Positions 14,413 through 26,700 of a DNA stretch of 64,000 nt are shown one piece after another. How positions within the stretch are numbered: the stretch's first letter is position 1; every line of letters begins with the position of its first letter. Source of the DNA: Orthonyx spaldingii. Its lineage: Eukaryota > Chordata > Aves > Passeriformes > Orthonychidae. Both the position numbers and the translations under genes were made by a program. Below the pieces are notes generated by a model. It had not been told where the DNA came from. It saw only the letters and a program-made list of their open reading frames with translations, and ran no database searches. Location: positions 186,001 through 250,000 of the forward strand of contig VZTJ01005550.1 of the NCBI GenBank assembly GCA_013397795.1, in the 5' to 3' direction.

Positions 14413-16070
14413 TTTACCAGTATTTGGTGAATCGAATGTGAAAGAAAGGTCCTGGTATGACTTTTAGAAAGGAAACAAAATAAGCATCAGTAAAAACAGT
14501 GATAAACATTTATAATGCCACGTGTTTTCATGGAGAAACAAGGAAATAATTTGGATCCGATTTATCTGAGATAGCAGTTTCTGTACTACAAAGTATGTGG
14601 TAGACAATAATAACTATTCCTACTGGAAGTAGTAACAACTCTTGCTATATTGTGACAGTCTCCAAATTCTGTAATATATTTGCATAAGTGTGTGCTATTT
14701 TGATTTTTCACTGGTTTCATCATTAGTCAAACCAGGTAGTCCATTTGAATTGCAAGGAACATAAAATGTGCTCTAAATTTAAGCAGATTCTGCTCAGACT
14801 TTGCCATTTCCCAGTGCAGTTCAGATCAGCTCAATTTGCAATAGTGAGGAGTACTTACCTTGCCACAACTCTTTCTGAAGGCTGTGACTCATTATAGGAC
14901 TTTGCAGGAGTGACAATGAGGTGTCTAGCTGGTACTTGAGATCCCTGCCAGGAGTGCAGGAAGCTTCTCTTAAGCTTGATTGACATATCTTAATTGGGTG
15001 TACCTTGTCCTCTGGGTATTCTAAAAGACTCATTAGGAATTACAAATATTGCCAAGAATTGTAGCATGTAGTCTAACCACACATTACAAATTCTGTCTGA
15101 TAAGGGAATCTTCCTGTGGATCTTACATTACAGCTTATTCTATTAAAGGGAAAAAAAGAAAATAAAATCACAAATTAAAGTTGTTTTTTTTCTGATAACA
15201 AATCATCAAAACAAACCCAGCATTTTATGTTGCTTTTACTTGGGTATGCAGATACAATTAGCACTGCTACTGGAGCCAACAAGAGATGTCTTTATGAATT
15301 TAAAACAAAGCAAACCCACAATGAAGTTTCCAGCAATCCCCATGCGTGTTATGTCCATCCTCCTGTCACTTGTCAAACCATTCTTCAGCTGACTTTGGTT
15401 TTGATAGATCTAATCAGTAGCTGACATAAAGGTTTGGGATAACACTCATTTGTAGACAATTCCAGAAAGTAACTTCATTCTGGGTCAGTCACATAACTAA
15501 AACAGACCCCAGAAATTATATAATGTCAGGTCACAATATTCAATGTACTTTTCATGTTAAAAGTTCAGCAAAGGTGTTGTATTGCTGATGTTACCTATAT
15601 AAGCACCTCTAAGATGGTGGCATTTTCTTTATTGAAAGTATGCATTTTCCCAAAGCATCCTGAAAATTATATACATCCCAAAAGAGTTATATATGGATTA
15701 CAGTTGGCATTCCCTTCTATATCTTTCCAATGTCACCATATTCTTTGTGGGGAATTAGACACACTGCAGCAGTAACGTCCCATTGCTGCAGAATTCCCGA
15801 CTCTTCGTTTCTGGTTTTTTTTGTTTTGTTTAAACAGTAGAAAGTTTGTGTCCAGCAGAGATTTGAAATTCCCTACCTTTGCCTTGCTGGCTTGCGTGTT
15901 TTTGCGGTCAGGCAAGGACCGGTGGCTACTGCCCAGGATTTCATTCTGCGGGCTGCAGAGGTATTTCGTTGAGAGTGAACGGTGGAATGCCGGCCTTTAT
16001 GGTGGAGGTGAGCGGCTGTGAAGGGCTGAACAACCTGGGGAAAGCCGTGCACGCCGTCCCGGTGTCGGGG

Positions 16071-16480
16071 GTCCGCCCCGAAGGGCGATGGCGGGGGAGC
16101 CGAGCCCGGCGTCCCCTCAGGCGTTTCGCGCCCTTTTTGCCCGCCTCGCGCTTCCCGCCACAGCGTGAGGGGGACGAGGAGGATGAGGGGGATGAGGGGG
16201 AAGGAGCGAGGAGGAGAACTCCCCGAACGGCACCGCGTACCTGGCGGCGCTGCGAGGGGCACTGCTGGCGCTGCAGCCGGCCCGGGGGGGCCGGCAGCAG
16301 CAGCGCGGAGCAGAAGGAGAAGAACCCTGTGGTGCCCACAGGTGGAAGCGGCGGCGCAACCAAGCGACGAGGGGCAGGAAGAGCCGGACAAGTATCGGGA
16401 TCCAGGTCGCGGCGGGGCAGGAGGAGCTGAGGTGCGGGCGGTGCTGAGGGGCGGGTGGAGCTGAGGGCGGGAGAAGCTCA
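16071..16480 (-). pseudogene. Second decayed copy of the MTHFD2L promoter/exon 1 block
   Basis: The minus strand aligns with the functional MTHFD2L promoter and exon 1 over about 400 bp, including the GC-box repeats, the TCGCTTGGTTGC segment, the splice-donor context (GCCGCCAG before GTACGC, exon end equivalent 16241) and the intronic AAGGGCGCGAAACGCCTGAGG block. The stretch containing the start codon is deleted. Because the donor survives and the orientation matches MTHFD2L, it could supply an alternative non-coding first exon. Long open frames across it arise from high GC content and are not taken as genes. Confidence 0.75.
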
Positions 16481-17141
16481 TCCTTAAGGTAGATCTCCGC
16501 TGTCGATATGGGAGCTTTATTTGAGAAAATCTGTATCCTATTTCTTTTTTGTACCAAGCCGTTTCTGCATAGGGCATAAGAACCTGCTTTTTATTTATCC
16601 TGACTGTGGAAACGCATTTAAGTATCGCGCCTTCACTTGCAATGTGTTCAACTACTTTACTCAAATAGTAGTGGCAAAACCCCCCAAACTCTATAATAAT
16701 TTGTGCTATCTTGGCGGGGGATAATTTCTGAGTGTACTCTTTCTGTGTGGAAGAGGATAGCGAGCTCAGATCCATGGGGCAAGGTGCTTGGCTGGGTTTT
16801 TGCAGGTGTTCCTCTGGTTTTAATGTTAAGTGCAATGTATTTTTCAAGGACTTTTCCTGCTTTCCTAGAGAGGTCTTTACAAAAGACTGACATGTTATTC
16901 AGATGATGACAGTCATCATTTTTGATACCCTTGCAGACTAAACATGCTTATTTTCTCCATGAAAGCATTTTGCTTCCATAGCCTGCAGCTATGGAGAACA
17001 AAGCGATTTCATAGCCATTTGTTCAAATATTTATAAATGTTTTCAGTTCATTAAGTTCATTACAATATAGCACAAAATATGCTATTTACTCATGCTGGAA
17101 CTTTACATGGAAACCAAACTCTCTTTCTGGTTCCATAACAT

Positions 17142-17246
17142 AAAAAAAACCCCAAAAAACAAAACCAAAACAAACAAACCAGAAAACAAAAACAAAAAAA
17201 ACCCCAACAAAAAAACCACAAACAAACAAAAAAACCCAAAAAACAA
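17142..17246 (+). repeat. A/C low-complexity tract
   Basis: About 100 bp made almost only of A and C on the plus strand, in irregular AAAAC, AAACC and AACAA units. A very similar tract lies at 59.5 kb. No body of a retroelement is recognisable next to it. Confidence 0.85.
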
Positions 17247-19509
17247 TTGCAAGTGTTAAATGTAGTTTTAAGTTGCAATTGTAGGCTTACTGTGACTAAC
17301 ATTTGACTTATCTACAGGCACTTACCTGAATCTCTTAGGGCACAATGAAGATTAACTTTTTTCATGCTTAATATCTTGAAAGTTTCAAAGAACGGATGAT
17401 AACAATTCCTGAGCCCCATGAGGACTTTAAAAACCTGAGAGGCTCTTGATGTGTCCAGTTTTATTAGCATTTTTTGTTGGGCAATGTACTTTCCTGCTGA
17501 AAACTGGGTGGGAGGCAAAAATCCAGTGTTGCATAAGATATTTCCGCTGCTGTTTTAATAGATTAACTTGCATCTGAAGAAAAACATGACATAGACCAGA
17601 AGGGAAGAATTGTAGAAGTTTTTACTGAGCCATGGTTTTCAACAATAGAGTATAAAATGGGCAGCTATTCCTGCAGGTAGCTTATACTTTTCAGCTTTTG
17701 AAGCAATCTGGTTATTGTCAGTGTTTTAGTCACGGGTTTTGGTGTGTACTAAGCAGGGAAAGTGAAAATTCTGCCTTGGGATTTTGCAAATGTCTGCTGC
17801 TGTGATAAAGTGAAGCTGGATGTAGCTCTCTCTGGAATCCATGCCGTTCCTGAGACAGACATGGTGTAACAGGGCAGTGTGGTCGTTTCAGACAGACACC
17901 ATTCCTAGGGAGAAAGCCATTATGTGTGCAGACACTCTGCAGTTGGTTGAGTGCAGGCTGTGCCAGTGCAGGCTGGAGTTTCTCAAGGTTCTGGAGAGGG
18001 AGCAACAATTTCAGGTCACCTTTAAATGGCAGGAAAAATGTGCTGACAAGGAAAGGAAAGAACATTTCATGCTCTCTAGCAATGGGTGTGTAAAGGAGAC
18101 ACATTTCCATATACTTCAGTTTGTCTGTCCCACGTCTTGGGGATGAGCCAGCTTTTCTCATGTGTCACAGGAGAACACTTGTGACTCACCCCTGGCAGCA
18201 GGGCCCCGATGTGGTTGTGCCTTCAGATAAGGTTTTGTTGGATTTCATGTGCAAACAGCAATTGATTTGTCTGTCACTGAACAAGTACCGTGTACCTAGT
18301 GATGGAAGAGGCTGTTTGTGCTAGCAATGTGCACTGAAGAATCCAGACATGGGGATTCTTGAGTTTTACAAGTGTCAGAAATCTTAGTTGCAGCTGGCAC
18401 CTGAACGATTCTTTTTTCTGGAAACAAATTTACTGTTGTAAAGTGTTACTGTTTCTTACCATAGCAAACACTCTTACTCCTTCCCACCAAGCAGAATGTG
18501 TCTAACTTAACACACAGCCCCCTTCAAGTTAAACCAGAAGAGAAATTGCTGCAGACTGTAGAGCTGCACTTGGGTTCACTACATGCATCCTGGGGTTCAT
18601 CTCTCTTCACATCAGCAGCTCTGACCAGAGGGTTTAAGTAATGTTACTCTGAATACAGAAACACCTTTCCTTGGTACAAAGGGGCCCTGACACTTCAGAG
18701 AGAACTGATGTGCAGGTGTGTCCAGGAATCCCTGGGTACATAGAGGATGCTTCCCTGCATCCCACTGGCCCAACTGACATGGGTACACACGTCCATTTAA
18801 CATGGAATTCATAAAAAAAATTTATATTTTTCAACAGGAAAACATTTTTATTGTATCGTATATTTCATTACATTATCATGAGAAATCCACCTCTTTACAG
18901 ACAATTTTCCAAAGCAGAATAATGAAAATTAGTTATTCTTTATGAGTTATGACAGTATGTCATACAAGTAGACATAAATATCTAAGTCTCTTCGGAACAT
19001 TTATTGTTCCTTTAGATCTTGGGCATAAATACCAAATACTTTAATGTAAACTCATTTAAAAACAAACTAACTAACCAACCCCAACATTATCTGGTTAAAA
19101 ACCAAACCAGTCATGGCACAAACCCCCACAATTTCATAGAAATTATTAAACTCTTCTAAGTATTGAATAGGGGCAAGACTTCAGGGGCAAAATTTGTGAT
19201 TTCATTGGATGGTATCTTGTCCAAAAAGATCCAAGGCATTCTGCAGTGAAGGCTGGTGAGTTAGAGTAGGAAAAAGAGATTCAGCAAAACATTTTTGCTT
19301 GAACCAGGTTTTATTCCCACCCAATCCTGAAAGAGCACTGAAATATTAAGTGCCACACAGCACTCCTGTTATTTCTGACAGAAGGATTACCTCCAGTCAT
19401 CGGCATGATCCATTCAAACCTCTCCTGTCACGCTCTCTGCAGACATTTACAAAACCACCTTCATGATGAACCCATCTTCTTTTCAGATATTAATGCTGTT
19501 TTATAAGCA

Positions 19510-19515
19510 TTTATT
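19510..19515 (-). terminator. Candidate poly(A) signal of the PF4-like chemokine
   Basis: AATAAA on the minus strand, about 300 bp downstream of the proposed stop codon. It is the first clear canonical signal after the stop. Confidence 0.45.
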
Positions 19516-19817
19516 GGCAAATAGTATTTGGCAAGAAGGAGCTTGCACAAAGGTGGAGCAAATTGTGAGAATGTTGCTGAGAGGTGCCCAGCAAAGCTTA
19601 TGCTGTCTTATTAAATGGATTCAATCACTTTATCTCAGACAATAAATCCATATCTAGGATTGGGCAATAAAAAAAATGTGAGGAGAGGGAATGAAACATA
19701 GAACTTCCGATCTACAAACTCAGTAAAACTAGAGAGCTGAGCTTTTGTCTTGTCACAGCATCTATTTCCTGGTATCTTGTGGCAAACAGGTAACTTCATT
19801 CCAAGATGCTCCTTCCC

Positions 19818-20484
19818 TCAGAGCTTGTTGGGTGACCTGCAACAGGCAGAATTCAAATCGTAAAGCCAGACAGGAAAATTTTGCATAAGTTTTCTAGCAT
19901 ACCCCATATAATAAATCCCATAGAATAATATATTCCATAGGAGGTGTGGGAAAGATGTCTGATAGTGATGGTGGACTGTACTGTGGCTAGATTTGCAATC
20001 AACGAGATATTTGCTGTGGATACTCTCCCTGACAACCTGCTGGGTTGTCTTTTCCCCAACAGGGAAGCCACTTTCTGGACACATTTTTGGTATAACTAAC
20101 CAGTTTTCCCCACAGGACTCAATAGCAGCATGTGACTCGTTATCCTTGGTTTTAAGCCCCTCCAAAAGCTAAGTCTGGCCCCAAGCGCTGGCGGCAGCTG
20201 GCCCGGCAGGTACCTGCGGAGGATCCTGGTGACCAGGAGCTTGACCCAGGGTGCGGCGGGGTTCAGGCAGACCATCTGTCCCTGCTTCGTCGTGGCTCTG
20301 CGGGCGACACAGGGCGGGGGTGCGGCCGGGGCCGGGGCGGCGGGCAGGGGTCGGGGCAGGGATCGGGGCCGGGCACTTACATGACCTCGGGCACGGCGCA
20401 GTGCGGCCCCTCGGCGAGGAACTCCAGGCGGGCCAGCCGCCGCGGCGGGATCACCTCGGACACTGTCCGCACGCAGCGGCAGCG
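19818..20484 (-). CDS. PF4/PPBP-like CXC chemokine, 5' end lost in assembly gap
   Basis: A secreted CXC chemokine by homology. Exon 2 (20381-20484, truncated by the gap) encodes RCRCVRTVSEVIPP and, after LEFLAE, GPHC. Exon 3 (20214-20297, 84 bp) encodes IATTKQGQMVCLNP followed by APWVKLL, supplying the fourth cysteine and the C-terminal helix. I propose exon 4 at 19818-19836: the acceptor TGTTGCAG leads to five residues (SPNKL) and TGA, which is the weakest part of the model. The spacing from the CXC pair to the third cysteine equals that of the CXCL8-like gene at 31.7 kb, and donors and phases match the other three genes. The CVRT-S-V and GPHC pattern is nearest to PF4 and PPBP in my memory. 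The residue before the first cysteine is Arg, so an ELR motif is possible, but its first two residues fall in the gap. Signal peptide and start codon are also missing. Confidence 0.82.
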
Positions 20485-20641
20485 NNNNNNNNNNNNNNNN
20501 NNNNNNNNNNNNNNNNNNNNNNNNNNNNNNNNNNNNNNNNNNNNNNNNNNNNNNNNNNNNNNNNNNNNNNNNNNNNNNNNNNNNNNNNNNNNNNNNNNNN
20601 NNNNNNNNNNNNNNNNNNNNNNNNNNNNNNNNNNNNNNNNN
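20485..20641. other. Assembly gap (157 N) inside the PF4-like chemokine gene
   Basis: A run of N in very GC-rich sequence. It hides the start of exon 2, intron 1 and exon 1 of the chemokine gene. Those parts together would normally need more than 157 bp, so the written gap length is probably not the true one. Confidence 0.95.
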
Positions 20642-20690
20642 GGCGGAGAGGGTGCGGGAGTCGGCGGGGCGGCCCCCTTTCCTCCCGTGC

Positions 20691-20726
20691 TTTTATTCCC
20701 TGCCGGGAGCTGCCGGGGAATTTCCC
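20691..20726 (-). promoter_or_regulatory. NF-kB palindrome and TATA-like box of the PF4-like chemokine
   Basis: Read on the minus strand, GGGAAATTCCCC (20715-20726) is a near-ideal NF-kB site. AATAAAA (20691-20697), in the context GGAATAAAAGC, lies about 18 bp further downstream as a TATA-like element. The pair points to a start site near 20665, just before the gap. The site is on the correct side of the gene for an induced chemokine promoter embedded in a CpG island. Confidence 0.7.
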
Positions 20727-23700
20727 GGAGCGGAGCCGGGGACAGTGCCCTGTTGGCCCTTTGCCTCCTGCGGGTGTGTGGCGCTGGAGGAGCAGGGCGG
20801 AGAGAGAAGAGCGGCTGCTCCCGGCACAGCGGCTCCTTCAGGTCTGGGAGCCGGGAAAGCGTGGCACTGCGCGGTCCTGAGAATCGCCCGGGGTCCGCTG
20901 TGACTCCATTCTCTGAAAGGAGCTGAGGCTTTTTTGTGGGGGTTCTCCGTCAGTTTTCAGGGTGCAGGGTGCTGAGCCAAAGGAGAGTTTGGGCTCTGGA
21001 GCTTGCCTCGCTGCCTAACCTTGTACAACCACGCACTCTTATTCAGTGGGCATTGCTCTCCTGAGCACCCCTTTCTTCACCTAGATTTTGAAAACCGCAA
21101 ATGTTTTTTTCCTGCAACTAGGAGACCCTCAGGTTTCCATACCTACACTCCAGTACTGCAAGCCTTCCATTTCACTCCCCTGCACACATAGGTCACTCTC
21201 TTTTTCTTCATTCCTGCCAAGGCATTTTGCTAAGTTCAGTTATAAAGAAGCAGAATAGCAGTTTTCTGTGAGCTTTTAATGAAAATGAAATGCAGGTTTT
21301 CTGAGGTTTTTTTACACATAGGTTTAGTTCAGTTATGGTCAACACATTTTCTTTTGTAATAAGTTTTAGTAAGGAATTTTTTGCACTTTGTTTGTCTTGG
21401 GTTTGGGGTTTTTTGGCAACCAATCTGTTTCCTTCCACAGATATTTGTGATCATGCGTGGGGTTCAGCAAACCAAATTGTTCCAGGGTCAGGCTGCCATG
21501 TGTCTTGCCCTGTCTGATGAATGCCTTAGATTAGGTGTACTGTCTGGAAACAAAACCAAGTCAGGACCTGAAACAGGTAAGATACAGCATGTAAAGCAGT
21601 CCTAGCAAGGGATTAAGTAGACAGCAAGCTGGTGGGACACAAAGACTCTAATTCCTGGTCTCCATCATCGACAGCTCAGCTGGTTCATATGGCTGCTGGC
21701 TTACTGCCTCAGGAGATCAGCCCTTCGGGAAGATTGTATGTCACAAGCAAATGGTGATTGCCCTATGTTATCAGGAAATATCTAATGACTGATTTGGACC
21801 ACTTTCCAGATGGAGCTTGGTAATTACATCCTTGAAAGCAGTCGGCTTTTGGCTTGATCTTGAAAGGAAGTGACACAGTCAGCTTAGGGGCAGCCACTAC
21901 TTAGAAACCTTCCCTGGGATTCCTTGAGATCCCTTGAGATCACGGAGGTGGAATCACCATTCCCTCCAGGTTATAGCCACACAAGCCTTGAACCCTGAGT
22001 TCCCCATATGGTTGTCCCAAGCAAGTGCCACGTTCTTTGCAGGAAGAAGGATTTGCCCAGCTGTATCAAACCGAGGCAATAAGCAGGTAGGATGATGCAC
22101 AGATAATCTGCTTCAGATCATTGCAACTATCATCAGCAGATCCAGCTCTGAGTGGATGTGGGGAGCAGATCACTCACTGTCACTCATGCACAGATTACAC
22201 GTTGTTCTTGGGCAGTACACATGAGTAAGGACAGCTTATGTGACAGTGTTTGGCTTTACGCTTGCATGACTGCTCTCAAGAACTGACCCATCAGACTCAT
22301 TCCACAGCGGTTACTGCTGAGGAAATTCCAGAAGTCTCCTGGGGTCTGGAGTGTGAGACTGTTTTTAGACATGGAGCAGCAATGTGTGAAACTCTGCGGG
22401 CAGCTCTCCCTCAGAGCTGTGTGCCAAGAAGAACAGCAGCCAGAGAGGTCGTGGACATGTTGCGATGCAGCAGATGGTGTAGAGCCTGCTCCTCTGAATC
22501 AGTACTTGCACAAACAGGCCTGGAGCAAAGGGAGTGGGTGTCTCTGGGACTATTTCAACATGCAAGACCATCTGCCTGAGCAAGGCTTTGTACTTGCAAG
22601 CTTCAGATTGCTTCTAGTTCCCTTTCAAGGGAATGTGAGAAGGGTCTCTTCAGTCTAGATAACAGCAGCAACAAGGCTGAGCTGTGGAGGAACTCTCTTG
22701 AATTATACCCTTTGCTCTGTCTCCCTTCACCACCTTTGGCACAATTATTTTAGTAAGTACAGAAAAGATAGGGAACAGACAGCATCACTTTAGAAAGCTG
22801 AGTTCTTCCCTGCCTGCTGCCCTATCTCTTTCATTATAGATAATTTTGCCATGCACTGAGTGCAGGTGGTACAGATAGAACCATGGGTTGGAAAGGGGGG
22901 CCTTGAAGATCATCTTGAATTAAGTTTAAATTTGTTATTGTGAGTGGTGGTGTCAGTGTAGCTGGGACAAAACTCACCACAATGTTTGTGTTTGCCTCAC
23001 TGAAGTTCCCATGCAAGTCACCCACCTTGTCTGTGCTCTTTAGCAGAAGCTGCTGTGTGAAGATAGTCCAGGATTCTGTGATTCTGTGAAATCCCTCAGT
23101 GTCTTGAGTGTGGGTCTCGGGGTTACTGGGGCACAGAAAGTAGTCCCAGCTCAGGCACGTCCTGAGTAGGCACATGAAGAGAATAAACCACATCACCTTC
23201 ACATTATCCAGTCCTTAATTCATTACATGCAGGAAGTGATTTGGCTGCTTTGTTGTAGACTTTGGCTGCGTGCCTTTTTATTTAGCTTGGCACCAGTAGT
23301 GGGAGCCATTCACTGGCGGCAGACCCAGGAAAGCTAAAAGACAATTGAACAAGAGATGTCTCACTTCAACAAGTGAAGGCTTCTCCAACGTGCACAACAA
23401 TTGCTTTGGAGGATGTGTCCCAGATAGAAGTGTAAGGTCAACTTTTATCGTGGACTAGAAATCATTTAACATGACCAGTCTCTGAAGGAGCAGTCGTATT
23501 TCCTCCAGGGTTTTGATTAGGAGTGATTTATATTATGACCTGTAAAATGCTAAGTCACTGCACCTAGTACTATCTAAAGTTGAAGGGTATATACTGCTGA
23601 TATCCTCTCATCTTCATTATGTTACCTTTTTTACCTATACCAATGTGTTTCATGGTATTCCCTGGCTATGATGGGGTGCTGTTCCCTAACACCTGTGATT

Positions 23701-26700
23701 CCTCCTGTGGATCCAGCTCCGTCATGAAGTACAAACATATTTGCTGGAGGGAATAACCAAATTTCAAGCTCCAGTTTTGTGCAAAGTATGTTTTATATCT
23801 ATCAGATGTTTTATTTCCTTCAATTTCCCTGTGTGTTTCTCAAGTTTTGAAATGTTTCCAGTCCATGTGCCCTTGAAAATAATACCAGAAGATGTAAGAG
23901 ATAGAAGTGTCCTGTTGTTCAACTTGTGTCATGGAGAATTCCAACTCCATTTTGCCAGCTGCATCATGGCACACGTCACACATTGTTGTATGCTCATTTC
24001 TGTAATACCTTTTGAGATGTGAAAATTCACATTTAAAATCATGATCTATAGGAAATGATGCTCAGTATTTTCCTGCCTGCTTTCCTGCATCTTCACTTAA
24101 CTTTAACATTTAGGAGCCCCTAGGTGTTTCTGTTTCCCTTCCACAGAGTTAGAGGTTCTTTACCTGTGCCCACAGCTGGGAATCAGAGTGTAAACACATA
24201 CAGTGTTGACAACTAAAAGGAATGTGTTTGTATTACTCAAGCATTACCTTGGCAAACAGAAGGGGTTGACCCTGAAATCAGTGTGTTTGGCAATCATTTC
24301 TCTGTTTTTCAATTTCAAGTGCCAATTCACCTTTTCTGAGATCACTGATGGGACTGTAGGGACTGTAGTTTCACTGTCACCTTACTTAGTGGGACTCCTG
24401 GATGTATAACAATTCCCAAAGGTTGACTGACTGGTGGTGGATTCACTGGTTCTGGTATTTTACACCTAACATATAAGAACAGCTTTATTTTGAGTTTGGG
24501 ACCCAATTGTTTAAGCAATTTGTTCTTACTCCGCTGAGAGGGAAGGATCTCCAGGATTTTTAGTGGCGGACATGATCCTGGACAAAGATTACAACTGTGT
24601 GACTCCTTCCACTCCCACGTAGTTGTTCAGTTCATAAGCCTTTGAGGTCATCACAGCTTCTGAAAGGCAGAGAGAGCTCTTCTTACCAGCAGCAGAAAAT
24701 GCTCTTCATCTCATGAACTGCCTGCAGGCTTTTGCCCTTGGATCTGCGTGAATTTCGGGAGCACCCCTTTATTCAGCAGACAGAGCGGATCACTTGTTGT
24801 GGGCTCTTAGGTACGAAAGACAGGTTTTGTGCTTGCTGGGGCACATCTTGGTTGTATGGTTTGCATATGAATTCAGGTATAACTAAACTGAATTCTGGCT
24901 CTAACATCTGACAGCAGGGCTTAAACCTTGCCAGTGCCTCGCACAGATATGATACAGCATATCCTCTAACAGCTAAGTGCAGTTCCCATGATATTATCCA
25001 AGCGTGGGAGAAGTGGAATAGAATCACTGATATGCTACCAGTGGTGGATAGAAATACCTGGGTCTCCCCAGGGAGCATGAACAAGAGACTGATTTTAAAA
25101 ACACTGGGTTTTTTTCAGTTTGAAAGCCCATATTTTCAGTTCAAGCTGAACAGCTCATGTGCAGTAAAATACAAGTCCCCTATCAGGACATTGTTAACTA
25201 TGGAAAAGTCTTTACTTCCCGTGGGGACCCCTCAAAGTCCTTCCATTCTTATATTTTTAGCCTGATAACAAGGATTTCACTCAACCTGGAAATGAGCTGT
25301 TTGGAAACAAATACATAAAACCTTTTTCCTTCTGCAAATAATTGCAAGTAAAGAAAATATGAGTCTTAAAAAATGAGCTATTCACCAAATTAAAAAAAAC
25401 CAGTCCAAGGCCCCAAAATCAACATCCCCCCAGAGTGGATTAAGGCAATTTCAGTTTTCAGATTCAGTGTAGCTGAGTAATTTTTGGGGGTGTGCTTTGG
25501 ATAGTTGTGGTCTTTTGGTTATAATGATGACATCAGTTGGGAAAACAGTGACACGAGACATCTGACCACAAGAAAATGGGAACACTCATTGCAACCACCA
25601 CAAAATATTTGAAGTCTTCTCTCATGACACCCAGACTTTAATCCTGTCTGTTACTTTCATTGGTTGTGTTGCAATGAAGGAAAAATGAAGAAGTCATACT
25701 TGACTGACACCCTAGGAGACACTGAAGCTGCCATCTCAGGGAACACTTTCTCACAGCCCTTTGAGTGCCATGTGCAGCTTCGGTCTTCAGCACACTTGGG
25801 CTCTGTAGTAAAATTAATTGGATTGTTCCTGGCAACAAAACATGGCTGCTACTTGTTGAAAGGAAGCAAAAATAATACTGATTAATTTGCTTAATTATTA
25901 GCAAATTATTCAAAACAGCCTACAAAGTAGTAAGAGGGACATATATCCTTTCAGCTTGCTATAGAGATGTGTTTAGAGAAGGAAGTGCTTGGAGGAAACA
26001 CACTGATAACGTTGTTGGTAAATGTGATCACCACTGAAGTTACTGTCAATGGTTATCTTCCCCATTATTTTGTCTTTCTTTCTTTTTTCTTCTTCTTCCT
26101 TTTTCCAAATTTCCAGTTAGCGTGACTCCAAATTGCCTCAATACCCACAGGGTACAGGACCATGTCAACACATTGTGCTAAAAGTTGTGGCAACAAACAT
26201 GAGCAAAGCATTTTTTCTTTCTTAAGAACTGAGAAATTGACGCTAGTGAGTACTGATGTCAGGAGTAAACTGAAGTGGCAGGAGAGTAAGCAAGCTAGGG
26301 GTATTCTATAGAAAACAGGATACTGAAAAAAAGCAACATTTGATTAACTGAAATTAATAATTTTTACCTTTGGCTTTTTTCTAAACAGTGAAAATCCCCA
26401 TAGAATGAAACTAATCAGGACACTGACTGAAAAGAATAATTTCACTTCGCTCTAAATACTGTTTTGCTGTGAGCTAAGATTAGTTTAATTTAGATGAAGT
26501 TTACCATTAACATTTGAATACATACTTGAATTTCACAAAGTCATTGCTTTCTAATGAAGTTTTTCGGTTCACTTGAAGCCTCATTTTTCTAAGGGAGCAC
26601 TGTTCCATCAGCAGACTTTATATTTGGATGGCCCTGACTCGTATTCCTGGTACACACACCATTTGAAACGAATTGTACAGGGTACTTTTCATTCATTTTC

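Larger units (their letters stand above)
13471..19509. other. Spacer between the MTHFD2L promoter and the first chemokine gene
   Basis: Apart from the two promoter copies and the A/C tract listed separately, this is AT-rich sequence without exons that I can recognise. Open frames are short and lack family motifs. Confidence 0.6.

Noticed and set aside
15873..16847. 324-residue open frame on the minus strand
   Set aside because: It crosses a CpG-rich copy of the MTHFD2L promoter block where stops are rare; the translation shows no domain and overlapping frames are equally open.
20251..20926. Plus-strand frames of 181-209 residues across the gap
   Set aside because: They translate through Ns and are antisense to the chemokine exons, where the minus strand gives a clear CXC protein.
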